DNA of 28,713 nucleotides from Betaproteobacteria bacterium (GCA_011391185.1 JAABRB010000006.1:1-28713), one strand, 5' to 3'. Positions 16,340 through 24,440 are shown, counted from the stretch's first letter. Notes: generated by a model not told the origin, from the letters alone. Translations and numbers: made by a program.

Positions 16340-17677
16340 ATGAATGCACCGACCCCGCCCGAGCTGGCGCTCGACCTCGCGCCGCTCTGGAAACCCTTCA
16401 CCGCAAACCGGGCGTTCAAGGCCGCCCCGCGACTGCTCGTCGCCGCCGAGGGCATGTACTACACCTCGCACGACGGCCGCCGGATCCTCGACGGCACCGC
16501 GGGCCTGTGGTGCGTGAACGCCGGCCACGCGCGCCCCGAGATCGTCGCGGCAATCAAGCGACAGGCCGAAACACTCGACTACGCGCCGCCGTTCCAGATG
16601 GGGCATCCGGTCGAGTTCGAGGCCGCGGCACGGCTCGTCGCGCACGCACCCGCCGGATTCGGCCACGCCTTCTTCTGCAACTCCGGTTCGGAAGCGGCGG
16701 ACAGTGCGCTCAAGATCGCCCTCGCCTATCACCGCGCGCGCGGTGAAGGCACGCGCCAGCGTCTCATCGGCCGCGAGCGCGGCTACCACGGTGTGAACTT
16801 CGGCGGCATGTCGGTGGGCGGAATTCCCGGCAACCGCAAGGCGTTCGGTCAGCTCGTCGCCGGCGTGGATCATCTTGCGAGCACGCACGATCTGGAGCAC
16901 AACGCTTTCTCGCGCGGCGAGCCGCAGTGGGGCGCGCATCTCGCCGACGAGCTCGAGCGGCGCATCATCCCGCTGCACGATGCGGCGAACATCGCGGCCG
17001 TCATCGTCGAGCCGTTCTCGGGATCGGCCGGCGTGCTGCTGCCGCCGCGCGGCTATCTCGCGCGGCTGCGCGAGATCTGCGACCGCCACGGCATCCTGCT
17101 CATCTTCGACGAAGTCATTTCCGGTTTCGGGCGGCTCGGCCACAATTTCGCCGCGGAGCGCTTCGGCGTGATGCCCGACATGATCACCTGCGCAAAGGGC
17201 CTGACGAATGGTGCGGTCCCGATGGGCGCAGTGGTCGTCCGCGAAGGCATCTACGAGACGGTCGTGAACGCCGCGCCGGCCGGTACAGTCGAGTTCCTGC
17301 ACGGCTACACCTACTCGGGTCACCCGCTTGCCTCGGCTGCGGCCGTTGCGGCGATCGGCGTGTTTGAGAGCGAGGGACTGTACGCGCGGGTGCGCGAGCT
17401 CGAACCGTATTTCGGTGACGCCGTGCACGCGCTGCGCGCCAAGCCGAACGTGATCGACATCCGCAACCTGGGCCTGGTGGCCGCGGTGGAGCTTGCGCCG
17501 CGCCCGGGTGCACCGGGCGCCCGGGCCCACGAGGCTTTCCTGAAGTGCTATGAGCGGAATCTGATGGTGCGCTTCACCGGCGACACCATTGCCGTCTCGC
17601 CACCGCTCATCATCGAGCGGGGCGAGATCGACACACTGTTCGGCACGCTCGGCGAGGTGATCGCCGACATCGCTTAG
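16340..17677 (+). CDS. Class III (omega) aminotransferase, beta-alanine:pyruvate type
   Basis: A 445-residue PLP enzyme of fold type I that moves an amino group from an omega-amino donor to pyruvate. The Schiff-base Lys286 is in TCAKGLTNGAVPMGAV, preceded by the FDEVISGFGRLG strand with the PLP-nitrogen Asp. Other family marks are TAGLWCVNAGHARPE, the phosphate-binding FCNSGSEAADSALK, and GRERGYHGVNFGGMSVGGI. The N-terminal segment LWKPFTANRAFKAAPR is typical of beta-alanine:pyruvate transaminases. Substrate is inferred; related enzymes accept taurine or amines. It converges with doxX, with only two bases between the stop codons. Confidence 0.92.
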   Translation: MNAPTPPELALDLAPLWKPFTANRAFKAAPRLLVAAEGMYYTSHDGRRILDGTAGLWCVNAGHARPEIVAAIKRQAETLDYAPPFQMGHPVEFEAAARLVAHAPAGFGHAFFCNSGSEAADSALKIALAYHRARGEGTRQRLIGRERGYHGVNFGGMSVGGIPGNRKAFGQLVAGVDHLASTHDLEHNAFSRGEPQWGAHLADELERRIIPLHDAANIAAVIVEPFSGSAGVLLPPRGYLARLREICDRHGILLIFDEVISGFGRLGHNFAAERFGVMPDMITCAKGLTNGAVPMGAVVVREGIYETVVNAAPAGTVEFLHGYTYSGHPLASAAAVAAIGVFESEGLYARVRELEPYFGDAVHALRAKPNVIDIRNLGLVAAVELAPRPGAPGARAHEAFLKCYERNLMVRFTGDTIAVSPPLIIERGEIDTLFGTLGEVIADIA

Positions 17678-17679
17678 CG

Positions 17680-18135
17680 CTAGGCGGTCAGCATTCGACG
17701 CCCGCAGCCGCGGGAAAAGCCGAACGGAATGCCGCGCCTGAGCGCGAACGCGCCGTCTCCGACGAGGGCCAGCGCCGCCGAGGTCGCGAGCAGGAACGCC
17801 GGGAATTCCCATCCACCGCCCTGCGCACTGAAGACCCAACCGTTTGGAACGTGCGTCCACAGTGCGACCGCGAGGATGGGCGTGAGCGCGACGGTGACGT
17901 GACGCGCGTACACACCGAGCAGGATGGCGAGCCCGCCGCCCGCCTCCATGAGCACCACCGGCCACGCCATGAAGCTCGGCAAACCCTGGCTCGCCAGGAA
18001 CTGCGCGAAACCGTCGACCCCGAATACGAAGTACTTGAGCCCCGCGTGCGCAAGCCACATCAGGCCGAGCGCAACCCGCAGCAGGAACGCCCCGTAGGGC
18101 GCGTAATTTCCGTCAATAATTGTCTTGTCGATCAT
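17680..18135 (-). CDS. DoxX family membrane protein
   Basis: A 151-residue inner-membrane protein with four hydrophobic helices. It has the DoxX pattern LRVALGLMWLAHAGLKYFVFG near residues 20-40, then MAWPVVLMEAGGGLAILLGVYARHV and FLLATSAALALVGDGAFAL. Roles proposed for the family include thiosulfate:quinone oxidation and redox stress; none is proven here. The start at 18135 is favoured over 18147 because GGAGG lies 5 bases upstream of it. It is divergent from a LysR-type regulator with a palindromic candidate operator between them, so that regulator probably controls it. Confidence 0.88.
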   Translation of the reverse strand: MIDKTIIDGNYAPYGAFLLRVALGLMWLAHAGLKYFVFGVDGFAQFLASQGLPSFMAWPVVLMEAGGGLAILLGVYARHVTVALTPILAVALWTHVPNGWVFSAQGGGWEFPAFLLATSAALALVGDGAFALRRGIPFGFSRGCGRRMLTA

Positions 18136-18180
18136 GCTTGCCTCCATGAGTTCGGTCGATTGGATGGCGGCAGTGTATGA

Positions 18181-18194
18181 TTGCGTTATCGCAA
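18181..18194. promoter_or_regulatory. Palindromic LysR-type operator between doxX and the regulator gene
   Basis: TTGCG-TTAT-CGCAA is a perfect inverted repeat that also satisfies the T-N11-A rule for LysR-type sites (T at 18181, A at 18193). It lies 46 bp from the doxX start and 16 bp from the regulator start, where it could control both. Confidence 0.5.
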
Positions 18195-18209
18195 AGTGAA
18201 TAGGCGATC

Positions 18210-19181
18210 ATGAAATCATCCATTGCAATATTGCCTAGCTCGCCCCAGACGCAATGGGACGATCTGCGGGTCGTGCTGGCGCTTGCGCGCGGCCGCACCC
18301 TGGAAGGCGCCGCGCAGCGCCTCGGCGCGGATCCATCGACGGTGTTCCGGCGCGCCAGGGCGATCGAAAAGCGCATGGGCGTGAAGCTCTTCGAGCGCTC
18401 CCGGGACGGGTATCTGCCGACCGAGGCCGGGGAGGCCGCCGCGCAGGTTGCCGAGCGCGTCGAATCCGAGGTCCTCGGCCTGGAGGCGCAGATCGGCTGC
18501 GGGGATGCCGCGCCCGCGGGAACCCTGCGCGTGACCACGACCGATACGATCCAGAACGATCTGCTGATGTCGCGCCTGCCGGATTTCGCAGCGCGCTACC
18601 CGGAGGTTCGCGTCGAGCTGGCGGCGACGAACGTTTTTGCCGATCTCACCAAGCGCGATGCGGATGTCGCGATTCGCCCGACGCGCAAGCCGCCTGATCA
18701 CCTCGTCGGTCGATCGCTCGGCGCTGTTCCCTGGGCGCTGTATGCGCCGGGCAGGCTCGCGCGTTCGCTGCGCGCCGGATCTGCGCTCGATTCCGCCGGC
18801 TGGGTCGTTCCGGACGAGTCGCTTGCGGACTTGCCCGCGGTGCGCTGGCAGCGTCAACGACATCCGAAGGCGCGTGTCGCGCTGGCGGTGAACTCCATCG
18901 CTGCCGTGCGGCTCGCGCTCGCTCAAGGGATGGGCGTCGGTGTACTGCCCTGCTTCGTGGGCGAGGCCTGCGCCGGGCTTGCGCGGGTGGGCGAACCGAT
19001 TGCCGAGCTCGACTCCGAACTCTGGATCCTGACCCACCGCGATTACCGCAGCCTGGCCCGGGTGCGCGCATTCTTCGATTTCGCGATGGAATCGATCGCG
19101 CCTGCGCTCGTTTCTCGCGCCCCGTCAACGGCGACTGCGCCGCGCCAGGCTATCCGTCCGCAACCACGCGGAATCCGATGA
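18210..19181 (+). CDS. LysR family transcriptional regulator
   Basis: A 323-residue regulator. The N-terminal winged helix-turn-helix (about residues 16-75) reads WDDLRVVLALARGRTLEGAAQRLGADPSTVFRRARAIEKRMGVKLFERS, followed by a linker helix and a periplasmic-binding-like effector domain (about 100-300) with LRVTTTDTIQNDLLMSRLPDF and a GMGVGVLPCFVGE segment. It is of the subgroup that replaces the usual HFGRAA motif, as in regulators divergent from DoxX or oxidoreductase genes. The C-terminal 30 residues are basic and poorly conserved-looking, and the last 32 bases overlap the 3' end of the SUMF1-family gene on the opposite strand. Likely target: doxX and itself. Confidence 0.92.
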   Translation: MKSSIAILPSSPQTQWDDLRVVLALARGRTLEGAAQRLGADPSTVFRRARAIEKRMGVKLFERSRDGYLPTEAGEAAAQVAERVESEVLGLEAQIGCGDAAPAGTLRVTTTDTIQNDLLMSRLPDFAARYPEVRVELAATNVFADLTKRDADVAIRPTRKPPDHLVGRSLGAVPWALYAPGRLARSLRAGSALDSAGWVVPDESLADLPAVRWQRQRHPKARVALAVNSIAAVRLALAQGMGVGVLPCFVGEACAGLARVGEPIAELDSELWILTHRDYRSLARVRAFFDFAMESIAPALVSRAPSTATAPRQAIRPQPRGIR

Positions 19182-20034
19182 GGATGTGCTGGATGCCGTC
19201 CGGCCGCTCATGCCGCGCCGCCGAACGGCACACGCCGCACCCCTTGTCGTCCCACGAGCCGCCCTTCACGATGTGTCGGCCGTCCGCGCCTGGGGTCGCG
19301 GTCCATTCGAAAACCTGGCCGGCCATGTCGAGCACGCCGTAGGGGCTCGCACCCGCGGGAAAGCTGCCGACCGGCATGGTGTCGAACGGTCCGCGATCAT
19401 GCGAATTCAGTCTTTCCGGGTCGAATCGATTGCCCCAGGGAAAGCGGCGGCCGTCCAGGCCTCGCGCAGCTTTCTCCCACTCGACTTCGGTCGGGAGCCG
19501 CCACCGACGATTCGTCACCCTCGATAGCCATTCGACGTAGGTCTGCGCATCGGCGAGCGCCACCAGAACGACGGGATGTTCAGCGCGTCCGGGAGGCGGC
19601 ATTGCCGTGCGCCCGTCGATCGCCAGGCGCCACGCAAAGCGGCGCGTGCTCGAATACGGGTGAATCAATCCGTAAGCGGCCCAGGTCTTCGCATCGACGT
19701 CCGGAAGTCGATGTCCGGTCGCGTTCACGAACGCGGCGTACTGCGCATTGGTGACCGGCACGCGCGCGATCGCGAACTCGCCCATGGTCGCGAACGCGCG
19801 CTCCGGCTCGCTCTCGTACCACCGCTGCTCGCGAGTCATCCTGTGGCCGTAGCCCAGTTCATCGAGGTGGTATGCCGCCTCGCGCTCGGCGCGGTCGGAG
19901 CCTTGAATGAACGTTCCGGCAGGCACGTCCACCGTGTCCGGAACCGGCGGCGATGCCAGCGCCGGCATCGCGAGCGGCGTCGCCAGGGCACCCGCGAGGA
20001 TGCGGGCCGCAAGACGAGTCGATCCAGCTTGCAT
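19150..20034 (-). CDS. Exported SUMF1/formylglycine-generating enzyme family protein
   Basis: A 294-residue protein with a signal peptide (residues 1-24, ending PALA). The SUMF1 domain fills the rest: VDVPAGTFIQGSD, FAIARVPVTNAQYAAFVNATGHRLPD, HPVVLVALADAQTYVEWLS, WRLPTEVEWEKAARG, VFEWTATPG and GGSWDD. True formylglycine-generating enzymes have a copper-binding cysteine pair spaced C-x4-C in this last region. Here it reads GGSWDDKGCGVCRSAARH, and only one cysteine aligns. It is therefore probably a non-FGE member, such as a structural or other modifying protein. The start is ATG at 20034. It is divergent from the large hypothetical gene at 20116. Confidence 0.88.
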   Translation of the reverse strand: MQAGSTRLAARILAGALATPLAMPALASPPVPDTVDVPAGTFIQGSDRAEREAAYHLDELGYGHRMTREQRWYESEPERAFATMGEFAIARVPVTNAQYAAFVNATGHRLPDVDAKTWAAYGLIHPYSSTRRFAWRLAIDGRTAMPPPGRAEHPVVLVALADAQTYVEWLSRVTNRRWRLPTEVEWEKAARGLDGRRFPWGNRFDPERLNSHDRGPFDTMPVGSFPAGASPYGVLDMAGQVFEWTATPGADGRHIVKGGSWDDKGCGVCRSAARHERPDGIQHILIGFRVVADG

Positions 20035-20115
20035 GGCGACGATTGTGCGCCATCCAGGCCCGGAAACGATCTGTTGCGCGAATACGCCGGGCCCGTTACC
20101 GTTCCACGCGAAACG

Positions 20116-21783
20116 ATGGCAGCCAACCCTTCCCTCCTGCTGCGCAGGCTCGAAGCGACGCGCGTCGCATACGGCCCGGGCCGCGCGAACGCCAAGCTCG
20201 CGTTGCTGCGCGCGCTCGCGCGATCCGGCCTCGGCAGCGCACGCGACGTCCTGCGCCTGCATGAGCATCTGTGCTATCTGCGCGCCTATCCGGACAATCG
20301 CGCGGTGCTCGCGCAAGTCGTGCGCATGCTGCGCGATTTCCCGGATCGCCAGGATCTCGCGCGGCAACGCGACGCGCTGGCCGATTCGGGCATCGCCGGT
20401 ACTGAAATCCGCTACCGATTCTTCTGGCCGACCGCGCGCTGGCTCGCGGCACGTTGGCCCGGGCAGCTCGCGATCGACTGGGACAGCGTGGACGAGCCGG
20501 ACCGCTTTGCCGGCGCGCTGCCGCTGCTCGTCACGCCGGTGGAGGCGATCTGGCTCCGCCAGCTTGCACCGGCGCCGCGCGACGCGCTCGACCGGTTGCG
20601 CGGCCCGCGCACGTCCGATGCGACGTTCTACGTGCGCCGCGTCGAGGCGCTGCCGGGAAACGATTTCACGCGCGAGGCGTTTTTCGACAACCTCGACACC
20701 CCGCTCGTGATCCAGCCCGGCCGCGGGACGCCGTCACGCACGCTTGCGCACCACGCGGGCGGGTCGATCGCCATCAGCGGACAGCCACCGCAGCGCGGAC
20801 GCCCGAACCTGCGCCACGAGATCATGGTGCGGCCGCGATCGGTGCGCACCGTTTCGCGAGAGGAAGGGCGCCGCCTGATCGACCTCGCGCAGGAGGCGAT
20901 GGTGACGCGCAGCCGCGATCTCGACGCGTTTGCATACGGGGATGCGCGCGACGTGCGCATCGTGGACGACGGCGGCGGGCTGCAATGGGCCGTGATCGGA
21001 ATGCTCCCGGAGCGCCGTGTCGCCCTGCGCTCCTCCTACGGCCTGCTCACGCTCCGCAACGGCGTGCCGCTCGGCTACATCCAGGCCGACGTGCTTTTCC
21101 GGTGCGTGGACATCTCGTACAACACGTTCGAGACGTTTCGCGGCGGGGAAGCAGCGTACGCGTTCGGCCGCCTGTGCGCCGCATTCCGTCATCTTTATTC
21201 AGCCACGACCTTCACGATCGAGCCCTATCAGCTGGGGGATCACAACGACGAAGGCATCGCGTCGGGCGCGTGGTGGTTCTATTACAAGCTCGGCTTCCGG
21301 CCGCGCAATGCGGCGATCGGAAACATTGCGCGCAGCGAGCTCGCGCGCATGCGCTCCGACCCGCGACATCGCTCGTCGCCGCGCACACTCGCCCGCCTTG
21401 CCAAGGACTATCTGTACTTCGAGATCGACGGCGCGCGCGCCCCGCACTGGCCGCGATTGAATGCCCTGGGCGCTCGCGTGGCGGAGCGGCTCGGCGCCCG
21501 CGCCGGCGCGGATCGCGAGCGCGCGGTGGACGACACTGTCGATGACGCCATGCGCCGCCTGAGCATGGCGCGAGTCGCGGGCGCGCATGCCCGCCGCGCC
21601 TGGGCGCACTGGGCGCCGATCGTCGCGCTGCTCCCCGGCATCTCGCGCTGGCGGCCGGCCGAGCGACGCGCGCTCGGCCGCATCATCTCGGCCAAGGGCG
21701 GCCCGCGCGAGGGGGACTACCTCGCGCGCTTCGATGCGCACCCGAAGCTCGGGCCGGCACTCCGGCGGCTCACCGGTGCCTAG
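20116..21783 (+). CDS. Large conserved hypothetical protein with a GNAT-like C-terminal half
   Basis: The 555-residue product has no signal peptide or membrane segment. The first half is Arg/Leu-rich and helical (residues 1-130, with repeated LARSGLGSARDVLRLHEHL-like helices). Between about 335 and 420 it has VLFRCVDISYNTFETFRGGEAAYAFGRLCAAF followed by YQLGDHNDEGIASGAWWFYYKLGFRP. The latter resembles the last strand and helix of GNAT acetyltransferases, where YKLGFRP is usual. I therefore suspect an acyltransferase fold, but no function is established. The start at 20116 lacks a clear ribosome site; the frame is open upstream to 19576 but would overlap the SUMF1-family gene. The stop TAG lies inside the left end of the second MITE-like element. 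Confidence 0.7.
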   Translation: MAANPSLLLRRLEATRVAYGPGRANAKLALLRALARSGLGSARDVLRLHEHLCYLRAYPDNRAVLAQVVRMLRDFPDRQDLARQRDALADSGIAGTEIRYRFFWPTARWLAARWPGQLAIDWDSVDEPDRFAGALPLLVTPVEAIWLRQLAPAPRDALDRLRGPRTSDATFYVRRVEALPGNDFTREAFFDNLDTPLVIQPGRGTPSRTLAHHAGGSIAISGQPPQRGRPNLRHEIMVRPRSVRTVSREEGRRLIDLAQEAMVTRSRDLDAFAYGDARDVRIVDDGGGLQWAVIGMLPERRVALRSSYGLLTLRNGVPLGYIQADVLFRCVDISYNTFETFRGGEAAYAFGRLCAAFRHLYSATTFTIEPYQLGDHNDEGIASGAWWFYYKLGFRPRNAAIGNIARSELARMRSDPRHRSSPRTLARLAKDYLYFEIDGARAPHWPRLNALGARVAERLGARAGADRERAVDDTVDDAMRRLSMARVAGAHARRAWAHWAPIVALLPGISRWRPAERRALGRIISAKGGPREGDYLARFDAHPKLGPALRRLTGA

Positions 21784-21919
21784 CAGGCTGATTCAAAAGG
21801 GGCCACACCCCCTTTTGAATCCCCAATTTCAGTGATGCAAAACGCCATCTCCTCTCGAAGCAACGGCGGTTCTAAAGGGTTGTGCATGCAAATTTCGGCG
21901 TTTTGCATCACGCTGCTAG
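21780..21919. mobile_element. 140-bp MITE-like palindromic element with CTAG ends
   Basis: Both ends read CTAGCAG-NN-TGAT-N-CAAAA inwards (21780-21798 and the complement of 21901-21919; 16 of 19 positions match). CTAG could be a 4-bp target duplication, a target preferred by some IS5-group elements. Inside are a perfect 12-bp hairpin (21791-21802 with 21809-21820) and a perfect 15-bp inverted repeat GTGATGCAAAACGCC (21832-21846 with 21897-21911). There is no transposase. It fills the convergent gap between the large hypothetical gene and the binding-protein gene, and the first hairpin may also terminate transcription. Confidence 0.65.
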
Positions 21920-21925
21920 ACGCCG

Positions 21926-22819
21926 TCAACCGCCCGGCGGCACGGCGATCGCGTCCTCGTAGCGGTGACGCCGGGTGATCCGGCCGGCGTGCTGATAGAT
22001 GTCCAGCGTCGCCTCGAATGCGGGCCGCGTGATCTCGGCATGCGGCGTCCAGTTGCCGAGCTTCTGGTACGCACCGACAGTGGCCGTCAGCACGGCGAGG
22101 TCGATGCCCGGAAACAGCGGGGCTTCGACTTTCGCAACTTCTGCCGCCGGCGTCGAGATGAGCCAGGTGCGCGCTTTCCGATAAGCGCGCATGAAGCGCG
22201 GGGCCATGTCGCCAGCGAGCCATTCGCGGGTCGCGGCGAGGCTCGAAAAGGCGCAGGGTCCGATTGCGTCGCCGAGCGCAGCGACGATGCGACCGATGCC
22301 GTCGTGCTCGAGCTGCTGCGGCGTTGGCCCCTGCAGATGGATGTAATCGCCCTTTCCGGCGCGAAATGCCGCAACCATCGCGTCGCTCGACCCTGCATCG
22401 ATCGCGCGGATCGCGCCGAAGTCGAGTCCCCGCTTGAAGCAGGCATAACGGAACATCACCATCGGCTGGCCGCCGTGATCGACGAGCACTTCTCTGCCTT
22501 GCAGATCGTCCCAGGAAAAATCGGGCTCGGGTTTGCGCCCGACCAGGAAGAAGCCGTCCTTTTCGTTCACCTGCGCGAAATGCAGCGCCGGTGGTGTCTT
22601 GCCCTGCTCGAGCGCGGTGATGGCCTGGGAGGGTGCCGATTGCGCGACGTGTACCGAGCCGTCGACGAGGCCTTCGATCGCGGATTTTCCCGGCGCGGAT
22701 ACGGAGTGCTCCGGCCTCAGTCCTTCGTTCTCCAGGAATCCGCCCGCGATGGCGGCGATGAGCGGCGAATAGAACGCCGAGAACCGCGTAAACTGAATAC
22801 TGATCTTTTCGCTCAACAC
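21926..22819 (-). CDS. SsuA/THI5-like substrate-binding protein without signal peptide
   Basis: A 297-residue protein with the periplasmic-binding type II fold of the NMT1/THI5/SsuA class. It contains FYSPLIAAIAGGFLENEGL (about 15-33), DGSVHVAQSAPSQAITALEQGK, VNEKDGFFLVGRKPEPDFSWDDLQGREVLVDHGGQP, and AYRKARTWL near the end. Family members bind sulfonates, taurine or pyrimidine precursors for ABC import. The N-terminus VLSEKISIQFTRFSAFYSP shows no signal peptide, and no permease or ATPase gene adjoins, so transport is uncertain and it could be a cytosolic ligand-binding protein or enzyme. GGGAGGG precedes the GTG at 22819; a TTG at 22816 would have better spacing. Confidence 0.85.
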   Translation of the reverse strand: MLSEKISIQFTRFSAFYSPLIAAIAGGFLENEGLRPEHSVSAPGKSAIEGLVDGSVHVAQSAPSQAITALEQGKTPPALHFAQVNEKDGFFLVGRKPEPDFSWDDLQGREVLVDHGGQPMVMFRYACFKRGLDFGAIRAIDAGSSDAMVAAFRAGKGDYIHLQGPTPQQLEHDGIGRIVAALGDAIGPCAFSSLAATREWLAGDMAPRFMRAYRKARTWLISTPAAEVAKVEAPLFPGIDLAVLTATVGAYQKLGNWTPHAEITRPAFEATLDIYQHAGRITRRHRYEDAIAVPPGG

Positions 22820-22977
22820 ACCCTCCCTGGTTCCAGGTTCCGGATGCGTGGAAGGGTAGCAGTTCACCCGGGCGGTCGCGACCGATTCTCTGCGGACCGA
22901 TGTAAGGCCGGCGGCGTGCCGTCGACCAACCGCACGTGCACGACCCGCGCTCGGTCGGTCGGATACATCGGAGCAAG

Positions 22978-23598
22978 ATGATGGGAAATCGGTTCGCCGA
23001 AATTGCCTTCACAGACGGCGTGAAGGCTCTGCAAGTTCGACATGGCGCGCGGATCGCGCCCGTACCGCAGGATAACGCCGCTTCAGCGCCGGATCGGCTC
23101 GGACCGCGCGAAGCGGACTTCATCGGTGCGCGCGACAGCTTCTACATGGCCACGGTGAGCGAGGCCGGGTGGCCGTACCTGCAGCACCGCGGCGGTCCAC
23201 CCGGGTTCCTGCACGTGCTCGACGCCGGTTCGCTCGGGTTCGCCGACTTTCGCGGCAACCGCCAGTACGTTTCGGCGGGCAACCTTTCCGCCGACGATCG
23301 TGTCGCGCTCATCCTGCTCGACTACGCCGGACGGCGCCGGCTCAAGCTGCTCGGGCGCGCCCGACTCGTCGAGGCTACCGAGGACGCGGCGCTCGTGGAG
23401 CGGCTTCACCCGCCCGGCTACGTGGCGCGCGCCGAGCGCGCAGTGCTCATTTCAGTCGAGGCATTCGACTGGAACTGTCCGAAGCACATCACCATGCGCT
23501 TCAGCGCGGCGGAAATGGAAACACGCGTGGCCGCGCTGCGCACGCGCATCGCAGAGCTGGAAGCGGAAGTCACCCGGCTCCGGGCGGCGGTGCGGTAA
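22978..23598 (+). CDS. Pyridoxamine 5'-phosphate oxidase-family FMN-binding protein
   Basis: A 206-residue protein with a split-barrel flavin fold. The core runs from FIGARDSFYMATVSEAGWPYLQHRGGPPGFLHVLD (about residues 41-75) through RQYVSAGNLSADDRVALILLDYAGRRRLKLLGRARL (about 87-122). This resembles predicted flavin-nucleotide-binding proteins rather than PdxH itself. The C-terminal 30 residues, MRFSAAEMETRVAALRTRIAELEAEVTRLRAAV, form a predicted coiled coil and probably mediate dimerisation. GGAG at 22970-22973 lies 4 bases before ATG 22978 and 7 before ATG 22981, so either may be used. Substrate is unknown. It is divergent from the binding-protein gene. Confidence 0.86.
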   Translation: MMGNRFAEIAFTDGVKALQVRHGARIAPVPQDNAASAPDRLGPREADFIGARDSFYMATVSEAGWPYLQHRGGPPGFLHVLDAGSLGFADFRGNRQYVSAGNLSADDRVALILLDYAGRRRLKLLGRARLVEATEDAALVERLHPPGYVARAERAVLISVEAFDWNCPKHITMRFSAAEMETRVAALRTRIAELEAEVTRLRAAVR

Positions 23599-23609
23599 TC
23601 CGCTGCGGC

Positions 23610-24260
23610 TCAGCTGCCGGCGGGTGCAAACACAAGGAAGTACTGGTACGGCAGGAAGTCGTGCGCGGTAGCGAACCGGAATCCGGCGCGCGCCAGTTCG
23701 GCTTTCACCGCGTCGGGCGCAATGCGCCCGTGCCGGGGTCCCACCGGCGAGTCGGGACGAAAATCGATGATCGCGAGACGCCCCGTTCCCGTCAGCGATG
23801 CGCGCAGCTTGCGGAAATAGGCCGCGCGGCCGTCAATGTGGTGATAGGTGTCGACGAGAATCACGAGGTCGACGGCTTGCGGCAGCCGCGGATCGTCGGC
23901 AGCCGCCTGGTGCGCAACCAGGTTCGCGAGCTTCTCATGTTCGGCACGCGACTTGAGATGCTGCACCATCCCCGGCGCGACATCGGCTGCGTAGACACGA
24001 CCCTGCGGGACGGCGCGCGCGAGCCGGACCGAAAAATAGCCGGTGCCCGCGCCGACATCCGCCACCGACGCGTCGGGCGCAAGCGCGCGTATCACCTCCG
24101 CGGGCTTTTGCCAGGCATCCCGCGCCGGGTCGTCGAACACCCTGGCCCATTGCTCCGCATCGTCGAATTGCCGGTGCAGCGGCTGCGACCCGTGCTGCGC
24201 CACCGCCTGCGCAGCAAGACCGACCATCAGCAGCGCCATGAAGCAGCGACCAAACTTCAT
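23610..24260 (-). CDS. Class I SAM-dependent methyltransferase with a signal peptide
   Basis: The 216-residue product begins with MKFGRCFMALLMVGLAAQAVAQ, a clear signal peptide likely cut after Ala21. The remainder is a Rossmann methyltransferase: motif I VADVGAGTGYFS (about 66-77), an acidic end of strand 2 in VYAADVAPGMVQHL, VDLVILVDTYHHI (about 133-145) and RLAIIDFRPDSP. This is the UbiE/methyltransferase type 11 family. Export is odd because SAM is made in the cytoplasm; some families of exported methyltransferase-like proteins nevertheless exist. AGAGGG lies about 9 bases before the ATG at 24260. The 50-bp tandem repeats lie directly upstream. Confidence 0.88.
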   Translation of the reverse strand: MKFGRCFMALLMVGLAAQAVAQHGSQPLHRQFDDAEQWARVFDDPARDAWQKPAEVIRALAPDASVADVGAGTGYFSVRLARAVPQGRVYAADVAPGMVQHLKSRAEHEKLANLVAHQAAADDPRLPQAVDLVILVDTYHHIDGRAAYFRKLRASLTGTGRLAIIDFRPDSPVGPRHGRIAPDAVKAELARAGFRFATAHDFLPYQYFLVFAPAGS

Positions 24261-24294
24261 GCTACGTGCCCTCTGAGCGGGAAGGAGGGTAACG

Positions 24295-24440
24295 GGAGGA
24301 AACCGGCCGGTTTCCTCCTGTTCGTAACCTTCCGCGTTTGTCCTCGAGGAAACCGGCCGGGTTCCTCCTGTTCGTAACCTTCCGCGTTTATCCTCGAGGA
24401 AACCAGCCGGTTTTCTCCTGTTCGTGACCTTCCACGATCT
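24295..24440. repeat. Three tandem 50-bp repeats, each with a palindrome
   Basis: Units begin at 24301, 24351 and 24401 with a period of exactly 50 bp. The first two differ at two positions; the third is diverged and degrades after about 35 bases. Each has a palindrome centred on CCGGCCGG. In the first it is 24 bp and perfect (24295-24318, arms GGAGGAAACCGG), in the second it has one mismatch, and in the third it has several. The rest of the unit reads TGTTCGTAACCTTCCGCG. Because 50 is not a multiple of three, it is not coding repeats. There are no spacers as in CRISPR. Confidence 0.9.

Noticed and set aside
16232..18058. 608-codon minus-strand open frame over the aminotransferase
   Set aside because: It is a shadow of the plus-strand aminotransferase and overlaps doxX in another frame. 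No domain is visible.
24295..24440. CRISPR array
   Set aside because: Units are directly adjacent with a 50-bp period and have no unique spacers; no cas genes are present.
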